Source of the DNA: Chryseobacterium tructae
Lineage (GTDB): Bacteria > Bacteroidota > Bacteroidia > Flavobacteriales > Weeksellaceae
Assembly: GCF_030409875.1 (NCBI RefSeq)
Contig: NZ_JAUFQR010000003.1
Location: forward strand, 372,001-436,000
Reading direction: 5' to 3'
DNA length: 64,000 nucleotides
Both the position numbers and the translations under genes were made by a program. The notes beneath the pieces were generated by a model. It was not told the DNA's origin and ran no database searches. It worked only from the letters and a program-made list of their open reading frames with translations. This document shows, piece by piece, positions 28,059-39,057 of the stretch. The first letter of the stretch is position 1. Every line of letters starts with the position of its first letter.

Positions 28059-28816
28059 TTATAGATCTTTTCCAAGGAAGTAAAGCCCTTTCAAGGTATG
28101 CAGCCTGTCCATTACATGGATCTTATCTGTTAAAGGCTTATATACATGAGAAACCCCTCCTGTTGCTACAACAAAGCAGTCATCATTTACCTCATCATTA
28201 ATACGATTAATGAAACCTTCTACCATTCCCAGAAAACCATATACCATTCCGCTTTGCATACAAGTAACAGTATCCAGCCCAAGCACTGATTTTGGTTTTT
28301 TCAGTTCAATATCAGGAAGCTGAGCCGTCTGACTGATTAAAGAATTTAAAGAAGTTACAATTCCCGGAGCAATAATTACGCCTAAGGTTTCTCCAGTTTC
28401 TGCGACACAGCTTGCTGTAAGCGCCGTTCCAAAATCAATCACAATCTTTTTCCTATTGGGATAAAGATTATGGGCAGCTACAAGATTGGCATAAATATCC
28501 GTTCCCATCTGCTTTGACTTTGCTTGTACCCCTGAAGGAGTTGCGCGATCAACAATGACCGGAGTAATTCCGTGAATCTTCTTGATTCCTGAACTCATCA
28601 CTTTGGTAAGCTGAGGTACTACAGATCCGATGATTACTTTCTCTATTTCTTTTGGTTCCACTTTATAGGTCTGATAAAGCATCAGCATCTGTACATAAAG
28701 CTCGTCTGCCGTTCTGTAAGGCTTTGTATTGATTACCCAGGAATATCACAATTATCACCATTAAAAAGGCCAAATCTGATATTGCTGTTCCCTACATTGA
28801 TTACAATTGAATTCAT
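28059..28816 (-). CDS. coaX: Type III pantothenate kinase, frameshifted
   Basis: 252 residues after repair. N-terminal NSIVINVGNSNIRFGLFNGD is the phosphate-binding start of the ASKHA fold (with N in place of the common D); VIIGSVVPQL, MGTDIYANLVAAHNLYPNRK, VIDFGTALTASC and VVATGGVSH complete it. It phosphorylates pantothenate at the start of coenzyme A synthesis. Frame break at 28743: ATTCCTGGGTAA reads ISWVINTKPYRTADELYVQM if one T is added. Same strand and close to the GNAT gene downstream. Confidence 0.9.
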
Positions 28817-28873
28817 TTCTATTTTAACAGGCTAGGATTTGAAAAAATTTGAATCCCAAATTTATAAAAAAAT

Positions 28874-28902
28874 AAAAGGAGTATTTACAAATACTCCTTT
28901 TA
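28874..28902. terminator. Hairpin terminator
   Basis: AAAAGGAGTATTT-ACA-AATACTCCTTTT. It lies just past the stop of the M1 peptidase gene and upstream of coaX, so it ends the peptidase transcript on the minus strand. Confidence 0.8.
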
Positions 28903-28919
28903 TCTCTATGTTTATCTTT

Positions 28920-30756
28920 TTATTTTACTTCTACAAAGTTATCTGCCATATTAACATCTGCAAGTCTCTGGCTGAAATCAATTCCTAGTACAGACAATTG
29001 GGATTTTGTATAAGGAACAGTGATCGTATACTCTTTCTGAGTCCAAGGCCAGTAAGGCATCGTTTTGAATTCACCGTAAGTATCTTTTTCTTTCCAGGTA
29101 TGTGTCATGTTCAATGGAATCTGATAAGTAACAATCTTCTTATCGGTTGTCATTACACTGAAATCAATTGGCATAGGAACCTGACCGTTATTCACAAGCG
29201 TAATCGTGGTAGATTTTGCTTCATACTTTACATCCTTAATTCCGTAATCAATTGTTTTCGTTGTATTGATCCAGTAATTGTGGAACCATTTTAGATCCAT
29301 TCCTGAAACTTTTTGAGCAATATGAAGGAAATCTCTGTCAGACGGGTGCTTCATGCTCCACTGGTCATAATATTGCTTTAACGTTTCTGCAAGATTCTGC
29401 TCGCCCATAATATACCCTAACTCTACCAAGTACAACTCTCCTTTTACATAAGAAGCATAGGTATAAGCAGTTCCGTTGTCATGGTGATCTCCTAACCAAA
29501 CTGCAGGTTCTTCAATTCCTTTTTTAACAAAGTTTCTGTAAGCATCCAATCTTTCCACAAAAGGATTAGGCAGTTGCTCTGGAAACAACTGGTGCATGGT
29601 ATACCCTTCTGCATAGCTTGTAAACCCTTCATCCATCCATGGACGAACTGATTCATTAGTAGCAAGCATTTGCTGATACCATGAGTGAGAGCCTTCGTGA
29701 GCCATTAAACCCATTAAGTCTTTAATATTTTTAGCTTCTCCAAGGATCATTGTACACATTCCATATTCCATTCCACCGTCACCTCCTTGAATAAAGGCAT
29801 AAGTAGGATACACATATTTCCCGAAGTGAGAATTCATGATCTGGAAATATTTGTAATATAAGGCTGAGCTTCACCCCAAGCTTTAGTTTTATCATTTTTT
29901 TGATATACCAAATATACTTTTGGTCCTTCCGGAATAGTAAAGCTTTCTACAGAATAATCCCTGTCTGCACTCCATGCAAAATCAAGAATATTTTTTGCAG
30001 TCCATCTCCAGGTTGCTTTTTTATCTTTTTCTGCTTTGATCTTTGCAGCAGCATCATACCCTTTTACTTCCGTTGGGTTTTCAAGAATCCCTCCTGCTCC
30101 CACTACGTAATCTTTGTTGATTTTAATATTCACATCAAAATCTGAGAACGGTGCATGAAACTCTCTTCCTAAGTAATCAAAAGTTGCCCAGCCATCATAA
30201 TCATATTCAGCAATTTTTGGATACCACTGCGTCATCGTCATATCAACCCCTTCTCTATTGTTTCTTCCACTTCTTCTGATCTGCTGAGGAATCACAGCAT
30301 CCCAATCCATAGTAAATGTAGTGGTAGAGTTTGGCTTGATAGGTTCAGCAAGATATACCTTCATAATGGTTTCCTGAACTTCAAATTTCAGATCCTTTCC
30401 ATTCTGCTTAATCCAGTGAATATTCTGAGCTCCTTCCTGATCTTTGGAATAGAAGACAATGTTGAAATTCCATTTTTCTGCAACCTTCCGTCACCATTTT
30501 TCCCTTGGGAAGATACCCTCTGATCCATCATGGAATTGGGCTTAAATGCATTCCAATACAAGTGGAAATAGACCACATTCAGCTCATCTGGTGAGTTATT
30601 GGTATATTCTAAGGTTTGTTTTCCCTGATAGGTAAATTTTTCAGCATTGACATCAATATCCATCTTGTACTTCGCAGCCTGCTGATAATAAGCTCCTTGC
30701 TGAGCCTGGAATTGTGAAATGATAAACGCAAAAATGATTGCAGCCGATTTTCTCAT
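28920..30756 (-). CDS. M1-family zinc metallopeptidase, two frame breaks
   Basis: 612 residues after repair. Signal peptide MRKSAAIIFAFIISQFQAQQ, an N-terminal beta domain (AEKFTYQGKQTLEYTNNSPD), and the catalytic domain with the zinc site H-E-G-S-H in MGLMAHEGSHSWYQQM and the downstream Glu in DEGFTSYAEGYT. It is an exported aminopeptidase-like enzyme, probably periplasmic or surface-bound. Breaks at about 30444 (CCAAAGATCAGG, plus one A gives IPKDQEGAQNIHW) and 29842 (TCCAGATCATGA, plus one A gives SKIMNSHFGKY). Both are one-base losses in A runs. Confidence 0.88.
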
Positions 30757-30794
30757 TTAAAATTTTATTTTTTCTAAAGGTAGGTAATTTAAAC

Positions 30795-30828
30795 AAAACC
30801 CTCAAATACGGAATTATACGAGGGTTTT
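30795..30828. terminator. Possible terminator
   Basis: AAAACCCTC and GAGGGTTTT form a stem with a 16-base loop, 130 bases past the DinB gene stop and upstream of the M1 peptidase gene. The distance makes the assignment uncertain. Confidence 0.45.
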
Positions 30829-30957
30829 GTACTGTTTTAATATGCTTTTTAGATGTAGTTTTATTTGATTTGTTAAATAAACTTTAAAATATTTTTTAAC
30901 CATGGATAGCATGGTTTTCACAGCTCAATATGGATATCACCCATGCAACCACTACAG

Positions 30958-31428
30958 CTATTGATCTCGCAATAATTTCCTGATCAGAGTAATCTGTCCC
31001 AGATGATAATATGCATGTTCTATCATCCCATCAATATTTCTCTGATATGTCCCATACTTTTCATCAACAAATACCTCTTCAAGTTTTGAATCCGGCATGT
31101 TTTCTAATAACTCTGCAAGCTTTTCAGCATCCATCCACAGTTTATTCAACAGACTTTCCCACTGTTCCTGGGATTCTATTGGCGGAAGATTAAAGCTATA
31201 TCGGTCTTTTATTTCCAATGTTCCCCCTTCAAAGACAGGGATAATTCCGGCAATATAATAATCAATATGAAAAGTGAGCATGGCAATTGTATTTAAAGTA
31301 CCAATCTTGGTTACAGCTTGTTCCCAGGTTACATCAGAAAGCTGATCTTTAAAATTGGTATTGGCAATCCATAGACCATCAAGCATGACCTCTCTGAATC
31401 TTTTGACTAATTGTGATACAGAACTCAT
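30958..31428 (-). CDS. DinB/YfiT-like four-helix protein
   Basis: 156 residues: VKRFREVMLDGLWIANTNFK, a conserved H in LTFHIDYYIAG, and the C-terminal IEHAYYHLGQITLIRKLL with two more His residues. These three His usually bind a metal in DinB-superfamily proteins, some of which are thiol transferases. Function here is unknown. It stands alone, with neighbouring genes more than 100 bases away. Confidence 0.8.
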   Translation of the reverse strand: MSSVSQLVKRFREVMLDGLWIANTNFKDQLSDVTWEQAVTKIGTLNTIAMLTFHIDYYIAGIIPVFEGGTLEIKDRYSFNLPPIESQEQWESLLNKLWMDAEKLAELLENMPDSKLEEVFVDEKYGTYQRNIDGMIEHAYYHLGQITLIRKLLRDQ

Positions 31429-31526
31429 AGTAAATTATCTTTTTTTCTAAAGATAAGTAATTAAAGCTTGGGCTTTTTAAGTTCACATTTCTATTAACCT
31501 TGTCAAGGCTCTCTTTAAAAACCAAA

Positions 31527-31559
31527 AAACCTCAACTGTAAAAAAACAGCTGAGGTTTA
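31527..31559 (-). terminator. Terminator of the 31581 gene
   Basis: AAACCTCA-CTGT pairs with ACAG-TGAGGTTT, with an A-rich loop. It lies next to the stop of the gene on the minus strand. A CCTTGTCAAGG half-palindrome at 31498-31508 is just beyond. Confidence 0.7.
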
Positions 31560-31580
31560 TATTATCATTAGAAATTATAA

Positions 31581-33272
31581 TTATTTCTTAGCAGAAGCTT
31601 CTTTCTTTCCACTTCTTAAGATCTTTTCAAGGATTCTTAAAGTAATCAGATAGGTTGGTTTTACTCCTGTAAGACCTAACCCCCCTGAAGATAGAGTACT
31701 TCCTGTCTCCAAAGGATTATCCGAAGCGTAATAAGCATAGCAAACGAACAAATCTGGTGAAATATGATGTCTGATTTTAGAGGCTACCTGAATTGCTTTT
31801 TGGTAATGCGCTCCTTCCATTTCAAGACCAATTGCTTTCCATGAAGTATTCATAAAGTAGGATAAAATATCCTTATTCTGAAGTGATGTTCCTAAAACAG
31901 TAATCATCGGACCTTCAAAAGCCTTCAGTTCATCATCATTAAAATCATCAAGTTTCAATGCATTTTCAAAAGGATAATTATCTGCTGTTCCTTCAAAGAT
32001 GTGAGAAGTAGGAATCATAATATCTCCTTTTTCCCCGGTAAGAATACCTGCTTTACCCATAATGGAAACAGATTTTACATGCATCATGTATACCTCGCCT
32101 TTATGTTCATAAGGTTTCAGCAATTCATCCATAACCTCAAAAGCCTGCTCTCCGAAAGCATAGTCGAATACCATCACCACATCATCTCCTGTAAATTTAC
32201 AATCTGCAAATGGGGTATTTTTTAGATTTGTTTTACTAAGGTCTATAATTTGTACATCAATATTACTTCCGCTTTTATCTGCAATATGAATCATTCCTTC
32301 ATCCATAGCAAATTTTAACACCTTGTCACGAAGCTCTTTTTTATTGGAGATTTCTTCATACAGCTTATAATCTACCTCATTGTTATGCTTCTTTTTAAGG
32401 GCATCATTCGCATACAGCATATTTTTTACGGAGTGCATATTGGCTGAAATAATATGCAGCGGACGAGTGTGAAGATTGTTCTCAAATAAAACTTCTTTCA
32501 CTTTATTCGCCCATTTCTCACCAAAATAGTGGTGTCCTACTCTTTCCTTTAATATAGCACTGAAATGAATTTCTCTTTCCGTAGTTCCTTTTGCATCTTC
32601 AAGACTTACTTTTGCCAGATTATAGATAATTTTAAATAAACGGTCTGGGTTATTATCATCACCAAAAGTATTATAAGCTCTTAATGTTTCATCAAAAGAT
32701 CTTCCTATTAAAGAAGAAAGATGAATCAAGGCTACTTCTTTTTCTTTTCTGCTGAATTTCTTCTCTCCCTTCACTACTTCTTCAATAATTTTGAAGGCAC
32801 GTGTTGGTTTCCAGTTTTCATCCTGGATGAATGCCAGGTTACGGATTTTATCAGCTTCTATAAATAGGAAGGTAAGGTGGGTAAGAATGTCATAAATTTC
32901 GGAACGGCCCAAAAGAACCTCAATATTCATCTGGTGTTCGTCTATTCTATAACAGTTTCTTCTTCTTTTCTTTGGAACAATAGGTTCGAAACTTCCTTTA
33001 TCAAACCCTTCATCAGATGTAAGATGAATAAAAGCACATTCTTCAATCCCTTCCGGAAGCCTGTCTAATACATACATTAGACCATCAAGTTCTAATTTAC
33101 TCGGAACACTCATGGTTCCATAAATTTCTGGATTGATGGTTTTCAACAAGCTTCTGATACTTTCTCCTGAAACACCTGCTGGTTTGAAAAATCCTCTATA
33201 AAATAAGTGTCTCATAGAGATATATAGTCTTTCAATAGCTTCTGTTGTTTCTCTTGCTCTAGAATTTGTCAT
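31581..33272 (-). CDS. Conserved protein with nucleoside-phosphorylase-like C terminus (DUF6909-like)
   Basis: 563 residues from the ATG at 33272; a longer start at 33311 lies upstream of the promoter box and is rejected. N-terminal ETTEAIERLYISMRHLFYRG and VPKKRRRNCYRIDEHQMNIE are unlike enzymes I know. The C-terminal third (DVVMVFDYAFGEQAFEVMDE, VSIMGKAGILTGEKGDIMIP, AIGLEMEGAHYQKAI) matches the purine/uridine phosphorylase fold, where GLEMEGA carries ribose-binding residues. I recall these as DUF6909 proteins of Flavobacteriia. Nucleoside or AMP cleavage is possible but unproven. It is monocistronic, with a promoter box upstream and a terminator downstream. Confidence 0.65.
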   Translation of the reverse strand: MTNSRARETTEAIERLYISMRHLFYRGFFKPAGVSGESIRSLLKTINPEIYGTMSVPSKLELDGLMYVLDRLPEGIEECAFIHLTSDEGFDKGSFEPIVPKKRRRNCYRIDEHQMNIEVLLGRSEIYDILTHLTFLFIEADKIRNLAFIQDENWKPTRAFKIIEEVVKGEKKFSRKEKEVALIHLSSLIGRSFDETLRAYNTFGDDNNPDRLFKIIYNLAKVSLEDAKGTTEREIHFSAILKERVGHHYFGEKWANKVKEVLFENNLHTRPLHIISANMHSVKNMLYANDALKKKHNNEVDYKLYEEISNKKELRDKVLKFAMDEGMIHIADKSGSNIDVQIIDLSKTNLKNTPFADCKFTGDDVVMVFDYAFGEQAFEVMDELLKPYEHKGEVYMMHVKSVSIMGKAGILTGEKGDIMIPTSHIFEGTADNYPFENALKLDDFNDDELKAFEGPMITVLGTSLQNKDILSYFMNTSWKAIGLEMEGAHYQKAIQVASKIRHHISPDLFVCYAYYASDNPLETGSTLSSGGLGLTGVKPTYLITLRILEKILRSGKKEASAKK

Positions 33273-33287
33273 AAAATAAATTTCACA

Positions 33288-33295
33288 CAAATATA
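33288..33295 (-). promoter_or_regulatory. -7 box of the 31581-33272 gene
   Basis: On the minus strand TATATTTG precedes the ATG by 15 bases. Confidence 0.55.
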
Positions 33296-33549
33296 CGAAA
33301 TCTTTGTCCATTTTATTTTAACTATCTTTTAATAAGTAGCTTAAATTCGCATAGGATTACAGATTGTATCACCTAAAATGTATTCATAACTTTTCTCCCC
33401 TTTAAAAACACCCTTAAACATTAGACTTTAGGCTTTATATTTCAACACCCCCCTATTAAAAAAACACCAAACAATTGTTTAAAATATATAAATTTTCAAA
33501 CAACCCCTAAAAAAATAAGGGTCAGATGATTTTCGTTTTGTTTTTTTTG

Positions 33550-33557
33550 TAAATTTG
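33550..33557 (+). promoter_or_regulatory. -7 box of glnN
   Basis: TAAATTTG, 22 bases before the ATG. The rest of the 33.3-33.6 kb gap is AT-rich and holds no other feature I can support. Confidence 0.5.
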
Positions 33558-33579
33558 CCCTATCAAAATTCACCCAAAT

Positions 33580-35772
33580 ATGTCAACCTTAAGATTCAAA
33601 GCATTAGAAACTCTTCCATTTAAGGATTTCAGAAAAGACAACAATGTCGAAATCCCTGCGAAGTTATCAGAACTATTCTGTCAAAATGTTTTCTCAGAAG
33701 AAACAATGAGAGAATATTTAACGAAAGAAGCATTCCAGTCTATTATGGATGCGGTAAAAAAAGGGACTAAAATCCAGAGACACATTGCAGATCAGGTTGC
33801 CGTAGCAATGAAAGACTGGGCAATGAGCAAGGGAGTAACTCACTACACTCACTGGTTTCAGCCTTTAACGGGGACAACTGCAGAAAAGCACGATTCTTTC
33901 TTCACTCCTATTGAAGGAGGCAGAGCTATCGAAAGATTCAGCGGAAACTTATTGATTCAGCAGGAACCGGATGCATCTTCTTTCCCGAATGGAGGAATCA
34001 GAAATACTTTCGAAGCTAGAGGGTATACAGCTTGGGATCCTACTTCTCCGGCATTCATCATGGGAACTACATTATGTATCCCTTCAATCTTCATCTCTTA
34101 CACTGGAGAAACTTTAGATTATAAGGCTCCTCTTTTAAGAGCTTTAAATGCTGTAGATGAGGCTGCAACCAACGTAATGCAGTATTTTGACAAAAACGTA
34201 ACAAAAGTAACCCCTACTTTAGGTTGGGAGCAAGAATATTTCCTGGTTGATTCAGCGTTATACCAATCGCGTCCGGATCTTGTATTAACAGGAAAAACAT
34301 TATTAGGACATTCTCCAGCAAAAGGACAACAATTAGATGACCATTATTTCGGTTCTATCCCAACAAGGGTAATGAACTTCATGAAAGAATTGGAAATCGA
34401 ATGTATGAAGTTGGGAATTCCTGCAACAACAAGACACAACGAGGTAGCTCCAAATCAATTTGAGCTTGCTCCAATGTTTGAAGAAGTAAACGTTGCCGTA
34501 GACCATAACTCTTTATTGATGGATATTATGGCAAGAGTTGCTCACAAACACCACTTTCATATCTTATTCCACGAAACCATTCGCAGGCGTAAACGGAAGC
34601 GGAAAGCACAACAACTGGTCTTTAGCTACTGACACTGGTGAAAATCTATTAAGCCCAGGAAAAAATCCAAAGAAAAACCTACAGTTCTTAACATTCTTCG
34701 TGAATACCATTAAAGCTGTTTATGAATATGCTGACCTTTTAAGAGCTAGTATCGCTTCTGCAAGTAATGATCACAGATTGGGTGCCAACGAAGCTCCGCC
34801 AGCAATCATTTCCGTATTCATCGGAAGCCAGTTATTCAGCGTTTTAGAAGAACTTGAAAAAGTAACCAACGGAAAACTATCTCCGGAAGAAAAAACAGAA
34901 TTAAAATTAAATGTAGTTGGAAAAATTCCTGAAATTCTATTAGACAATACAGATAGAAACAGAACTTCTCCATTTGCATTTACAGGAAATAAATTTGAAA
35001 TCAGAGCCGTAGGATCATCTGCAAACTGTGCAGAATCTATGACGGTAATGAACACGATTGCTGCAAAACAATTGGGTGATTTCAAAAAAGAAGTGGATGC
35101 TCTGATCGAAACAGGACTGAAGAAAGACGAAGCTATTTTCAATATATTAAGAGAATACATCAAGCAGTGTAAAAGCATTATGTTTGAAGGTGACGGATAT
35201 TCTGACGACTGGGCAAAAGAAGCTAAAAAGAGAGGCTTAAACAACCTGAAAACCACTCCTGAAGCTCTTAAACAGGAAATGGATAAAAAGTTCTTAGATC
35301 TATATGAAGAGATCGGAATTTTCAACCATAGAGAAGTTGAGGCCAGAAACGAAATTAAATTAGAAAAATATTCTACCGTTATTGATATTGAAGCAAGAGT
35401 TTTAAGTGATATTGCAAGAAACCACATTATCCCTTCTGCTTTAAATTATCAAAACAGATTAATTGAGAACGTTAAAGGTCTTAAGGATATTTTCGGAGAC
35501 AAAGAATTTAAGCCATTGGCAAAAGAACAGATGAGCCTTATTACCAGCATTTCTGAAAATGTTTCAAAAATCAAGCTGGGTGTTGAAGATCTTATCAAAG
35601 CCAGAGAAGCGGCAAAAAGCATATCAAACAGCCAAAAGCAAGCAGAAGAATACTGCAACAAAGTAAAGCCATTATTTGATGTCATCAGAGAAGCTTCTGA
35701 TGCTCTTGAAATGATGGTAGACGACGAGCTTTGGCCGATGACAAATACAGAGAGATGTTGTTTACAAAATAA
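33580..35772 (+). CDS. glnN: Type III glutamine synthetase, two frame breaks
   Basis: 731 residues after repair, the usual length for GSIII (GlnN), a large form common in Bacteroidota. It makes glutamine from glutamate, ammonia and ATP. Motifs: THYTHWFQPLTGTTAEKHDS, GWEQEYFLVD, ARHNE-type TTRHNEVAPNQFELAP, FAGVNGSGKHNNWSL and RTSPFAFTGNKFEIRAVGSS. Breaks: at 34602, GAAACCATTC should be GAAAAACCATTC (two A missing; HEKPFAGVNG), and at 35741, ACAAATACAG should be ACAAAATACAG (TKYREMLFTK to the stop at 35772). The uncorrected frame would run on to 35797. Confidence 0.93.
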
Positions 35773-35795
35773 CTCTGTAAAGTTCCATATTAGTT

Positions 35796-35825
35796 AAATT
35801 CCTCAGTTTGCTGAGGAATTTTTTT
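35796..35825 (+). terminator. Terminator of glnN
   Basis: AAATTCCTCAG-TTTG-CTGAGGAATTT followed by TTTT. Confidence 0.85.
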
Positions 35826-36217
35826 ATGGCCGCATCTTAAATATCCAACATAGGCTTTGTTAAAATGACTTCCGGTCTTAATAAAAAAGTTGAGCTAAAT
35901 CAAATTTACCCGTTAAGAGACTTAATATTAACGACAGCAGACCCAAAAAGCCCAAAAACACCATTAATACTAGGTTTTTAAGGAATTTATTTTGTTTTCT
36001 TAACAGCCTTGAAAATTAGAGTTTTAAATTACAAAGTATGATTTATAGAAGAATATCGATATATTTTGTTAAAGAATCTTAATAAAAAAAACCGCAGTCT
36101 TACCAAAAATAGGCAGTTGCGGTTTATTTTTCTTTAACATATGTAAATAATATGTTAAATAGTGTTAAAATAAGATCCTGACAATTATCATATCAGGGGT
36201 CTTTTGCTCGGAATCTC
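35826..36217. other. Gene-poor region with one hairpin
   Basis: No ORF with support and no RNA family I can name. The only structure is the hairpin at 36089-36131. Confidence 0.5.
36089..36131 (+). terminator. Hairpin with T-rich tail, orphan
   Basis: AAACCGCA and TGCGGTTT close an imperfect stem (GTCTTACC against AGGCAGT inside), followed by ATTTTTC. No gene ends nearby, so it may end an unseen small RNA or a read-through glnN transcript. Confidence 0.45.
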
Positions 36218-36225
36218 TACTTTTG
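36218..36225 (+). promoter_or_regulatory. -7 box of the NlpC/P60 gene
   Basis: TACTTTTG, 51 bases before the ATG at 36277. Confidence 0.5.
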
Positions 36226-36276
36226 TATTGCTTTTGAAAATAAATATTCCATTTTAACACGGTTAATCAAATATAT

Positions 36277-36987
36277 ATGAAGAAAAGAGTTTTGTTTTAT
36301 TTAGTTGCTCTAGTTACTACAGTATCATTGCAATCGTGCGCTACTAATTATGTAGTTTCAAAACCAGCAACTTACAGTAAAGAATACAAAACAGATGCCA
36401 AACTAGCTTCTATTGATAACAAAAAAATGGAGCTGGATAAGCAGAAATTGATAGACTCTTTCCTTGCTGAAAAGGCTGCATCTATAGCAAACGCTAAAAA
36501 AGCTGTTAAGAATTCTGAGATTGCAAAAGCAATCAAACATAATAAAACCATTGACGGTATCCTAGAAGAAGCTGAAACATACCTTGGAACTCCTTACAGA
36601 TATGGAGGAACTACAAGAAGAGGTATTGATTGTTCAGCTTTCGTTCTTTCTGTATTCGGGGCTGCAGCAGGTCTTACTTTACCAAGAGTAGCGGCTTCTC
36701 AGGCTCAGGAAGGTGAAAGAATCGAAAAAGGAAATTTACAGAAAGGAGATTTAATCTTCTTTTCTCATGGAAGAAGAATTTCTCACGTAGGTATTGTAGA
36801 AAGTGTTACTGAAGAAGGTGAGATCAAATTTATCCACGCAGCAACATCTAAAGGAGTAATGGTTTCTTCACTGAATGACTCTTATTGGGGACCTAAATTC
36901 AGATTCGCAAAAAGAGTAATCAACGAAGAAGGAGAAGTTTACAACAACCTAGCTTCTACTACTCAAGCTACACCAGCAAATTTTTAA
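36277..36987 (+). CDS. NlpC/P60 (C40) peptidoglycan hydrolase lipoprotein
   Basis: 236 residues with a lipoprotein signal ending SLQSC (Cys21 lipidated). Residues about 45-85 are helical and Lys-rich, then the NlpC/P60 domain: Y-LGTPYRYGGTTRRGIDCSA with C119, the catalytic cysteine; SHVGIV with H170; and KFIHAATSKGV with H187 complete the Cys-His-His triad. It should cut D-Glu-mesoDAP bonds in cell-wall stem peptides on the periplasmic face of a membrane. The layout resembles the Spr/MepS family. Monocistronic, with a terminator after it. Confidence 0.88.
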   Translation: MKKRVLFYLVALVTTVSLQSCATNYVVSKPATYSKEYKTDAKLASIDNKKMELDKQKLIDSFLAEKAASIANAKKAVKNSEIAKAIKHNKTIDGILEEAETYLGTPYRYGGTTRRGIDCSAFVLSVFGAAAGLTLPRVAASQAQEGERIEKGNLQKGDLIFFSHGRRISHVGIVESVTEEGEIKFIHAATSKGVMVSSLNDSYWGPKFRFAKRVINEEGEVYNNLASTTQATPANF

Positions 36988-37014
36988 TTTTATAAATAAT
37001 TGATTTAAATAATG

Positions 37015-37043
37015 AAGCCATCAGAAATTCTGATGGCTTTTTT
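37015..37043 (+). terminator. Terminator of the NlpC/P60 gene
   Basis: GAAGCCATCAGAA and TTCTGATGGCTTT form the stem; a TTTTT tail follows. Confidence 0.85.
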
Positions 37044-37154
37044 ATTGATGTTATCCTCTACTGTATTTTGGCTAAATAAAAAGCGGATTAATGCCTACTC
37101 CTATTGAATGTCATTATATTCTTTAAAAGCCACTTTAAGACGAGCCTCCAGAAC

Positions 37155-37736
37155 CTAGCTATGCCTGTCTATTTCAATATCTAGCTTATACAATAGTCCA
37201 TAGACTTCAGAAATCGAAAATTTAGCCTTTTTAAGCCTATTTAAAGTAGGATCTATCGAATAGTGAACAGAAGTTCTCAAATCTGCCTTTTCGAGATTTG
37301 TATTATCAAATACTGCTCCTGATAAATCGCAATGGCTAAATATAACATTAGACAGATCACATTCAGTAAAATCTACTTCTATAAGTTTAGAATTTTTGAA
37401 AACAGTTTTTTTTATAGAAGTTTGGTAAAAAACAGAATTATGAAGAGAGCAGCCATCAAATGTAAAAGACAACCCAAAACCATTGCAGTCATTAAATTGC
37501 AGACCAAGCATTTTACATTCGTTGAAAAGCGCATCACGGAATGACGTTGAGGTTAGCTTTGCCATACTGAGGTTGCATCCTATAAATTCACAGTCTGTAA
37601 AACTGAACCCCGAGAGGTTTCCATATTCAAAGCTGCAATTCTTAAAAACACAATTCTCATACTCACCTTTATCCAAAGGAAACTGTACAAAATCTGTATT
37701 TTCAAAATTTTGATCTAAAATATAAACATCGTTCAT
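37155..37736 (-). CDS. Pentapeptide-repeat protein
   Basis: 193 residues made largely of pentapeptide repeats of the A(D/N)LXX type, e.g. FTECDLSNVIFSHCDLSGAV and NTNLEKADLR, which coil into a right-handed square beta-helix. Two blocks are seen (about 30-80 and 100-160). The quinolone-resistance proteins Qnr/MfpA belong to this family and mimic DNA, but most members are of unknown role, and QnrA-type hallmarks are not evident. Monocistronic, on the minus strand, upstream of no obvious partner. Confidence 0.82.
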   Translation of the reverse strand: MNDVYILDQNFENTDFVQFPLDKGEYENCVFKNCSFEYGNLSGFSFTDCEFIGCNLSMAKLTSTSFRDALFNECKMLGLQFNDCNGFGLSFTFDGCSLHNSVFYQTSIKKTVFKNSKLIEVDFTECDLSNVIFSHCDLSGAVFDNTNLEKADLRTSVHYSIDPTLNRLKKAKFSISEVYGLLYKLDIEIDRHS

Positions 37737-37828
37737 AGCAAGTAATTATTTATAGCAACAACTGTCCACAAATTTTGCAGACTTAAAAAAGCAAGTTAAA
37801 CATCCTTTGTTTTTGACAAAGAAAATAA

Positions 37829-39057
37829 CTATACTAAACTATTTTTATCAGAATAATTGAGTTTAAAGAAAATAAAAGTCATCATAGAAAAGGCCAACAA
37901 GGAACTTCCTCCATAACTGAAATAGGGAAGCGGAATCCCCACCGTTGGGAAAAGCCCCATAACCATCCCTAAATTGATCGAAAAGTGCATCAATAGAATC
38001 GAGGCAAAGCAATACCCAAACACACGGTTAAAAGTAGATTTCTGCTTCTCTGCCAGATAGTAAATTCTTCCTATATACACCATGTAACATAAAATAAGCG
38101 TAGCACTTCCTATGAACCCCCATTCTTCTCCCACGGTACAAAAAATATAATCGGTTTCCTGCTCAGGAACGAATTTCCCTTGAGTAACAGATCCTTCACG
38201 GTATCCTTTTCCTAACAGCCCTCCAGATCCGATAGCTGTTTTCGAATATAGTAAGTTATATCCTGAAGTATCCCTAAATGCTTTTTCTCCTTTATAAAGA
38301 ACCTCAATTCTTTCTCTCTGGTGCTTAGGAAGTTTTTCTAAAATATAAGGCGAACCAAATGCTAAACCACATAATAAAAGGATAGATCCCGAAATTCCGG
38401 AAATTGAAATCACATCCCAGGACATTCTATGGTAATTCATCGCAATAAGAACACCCGCAATGATTAAAATGGCTACTGCAACATATACAGGAGGAATTGC
38501 TAATGCCACCAAAAAGACTGCTGCAAAAACAAATCCTACTCCAAACAAAAGGCCACTTAAGCCTTCCCTGTACAAGGCAATAAAAAATGCAATAAAGACC
38601 AACATAGATCCTACATCCGGAATAGCCAATACGACAACAGCCGGGATACCTATAATTGCTAAAGCCGTAAGCAGAGATTCCTATTCTTAAGATTAAAGTC
38701 AGGCCCCGAAACATAGTTTGCCAACATCAATGCTGTTCCTATTTTCGCAAATTCTACAGGCTGCATAGTAAGACTTCCGAACTTATACCAGTTCTTCTGC
38801 CCCAAGATCTCTTTTCCAAAAGGAAAAAGCCCTATCAGCAAGAGAACGCCACCTATATAAATAATACCCGCCATATTTTCGAAGAATTTACTTCTTCCTA
38901 CAAATATGATTAGCCCTACTACTAAAGATATACAGAAGAATATCAACTGCTTCTCTCCTAGTTTCTGATCAACACTGTAGATATTAGCAATAGCAAAAAT
39001 GCAAAGCAGGAAATACAGCCCAAGGCCCAGTTTATCTATTCCTTCTGTCCATTTCAT
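37829..39057 (-). CDS. rodA: Rod shape-determining peptidoglycan polymerase RodA, frameshifted
   Basis: 409 residues after repair, ten predicted membrane helices. The SEDS glycosyltransferase pattern is clear: LTMQPVEFAKIGTALMLANY and QPDVGS-like IPDVGSMLVFIAFF, and the C-terminal GMVMGLFPTVGIPLPYFSYGGSSLLA. It polymerises lipid II for cell elongation together with PBP2. Last gene of the mre operon; its start overlaps the mrdA stop by 4 bases. Frame break at 38679: AGGAATCTCTGC, one more A gives NRKSLLTALAIIG. Confidence 0.93.

Noticed and set aside
34771..35427. A 218-codon ORF opposite glnN
   Set aside because: The plus strand is conserved glutamine synthetase; the reverse frame has no family features.
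36089..36131. Riboswitch upstream of the NlpC/P60 gene
   Set aside because: Only one simple hairpin with a T tail 145 bases from the gene; no conserved aptamer core is visible.
37155..37736. Qnr-type quinolone resistance protein
   Set aside because: Pentapeptide repeats alone do not show this; the length and loop pattern of Qnr proteins are not evident.
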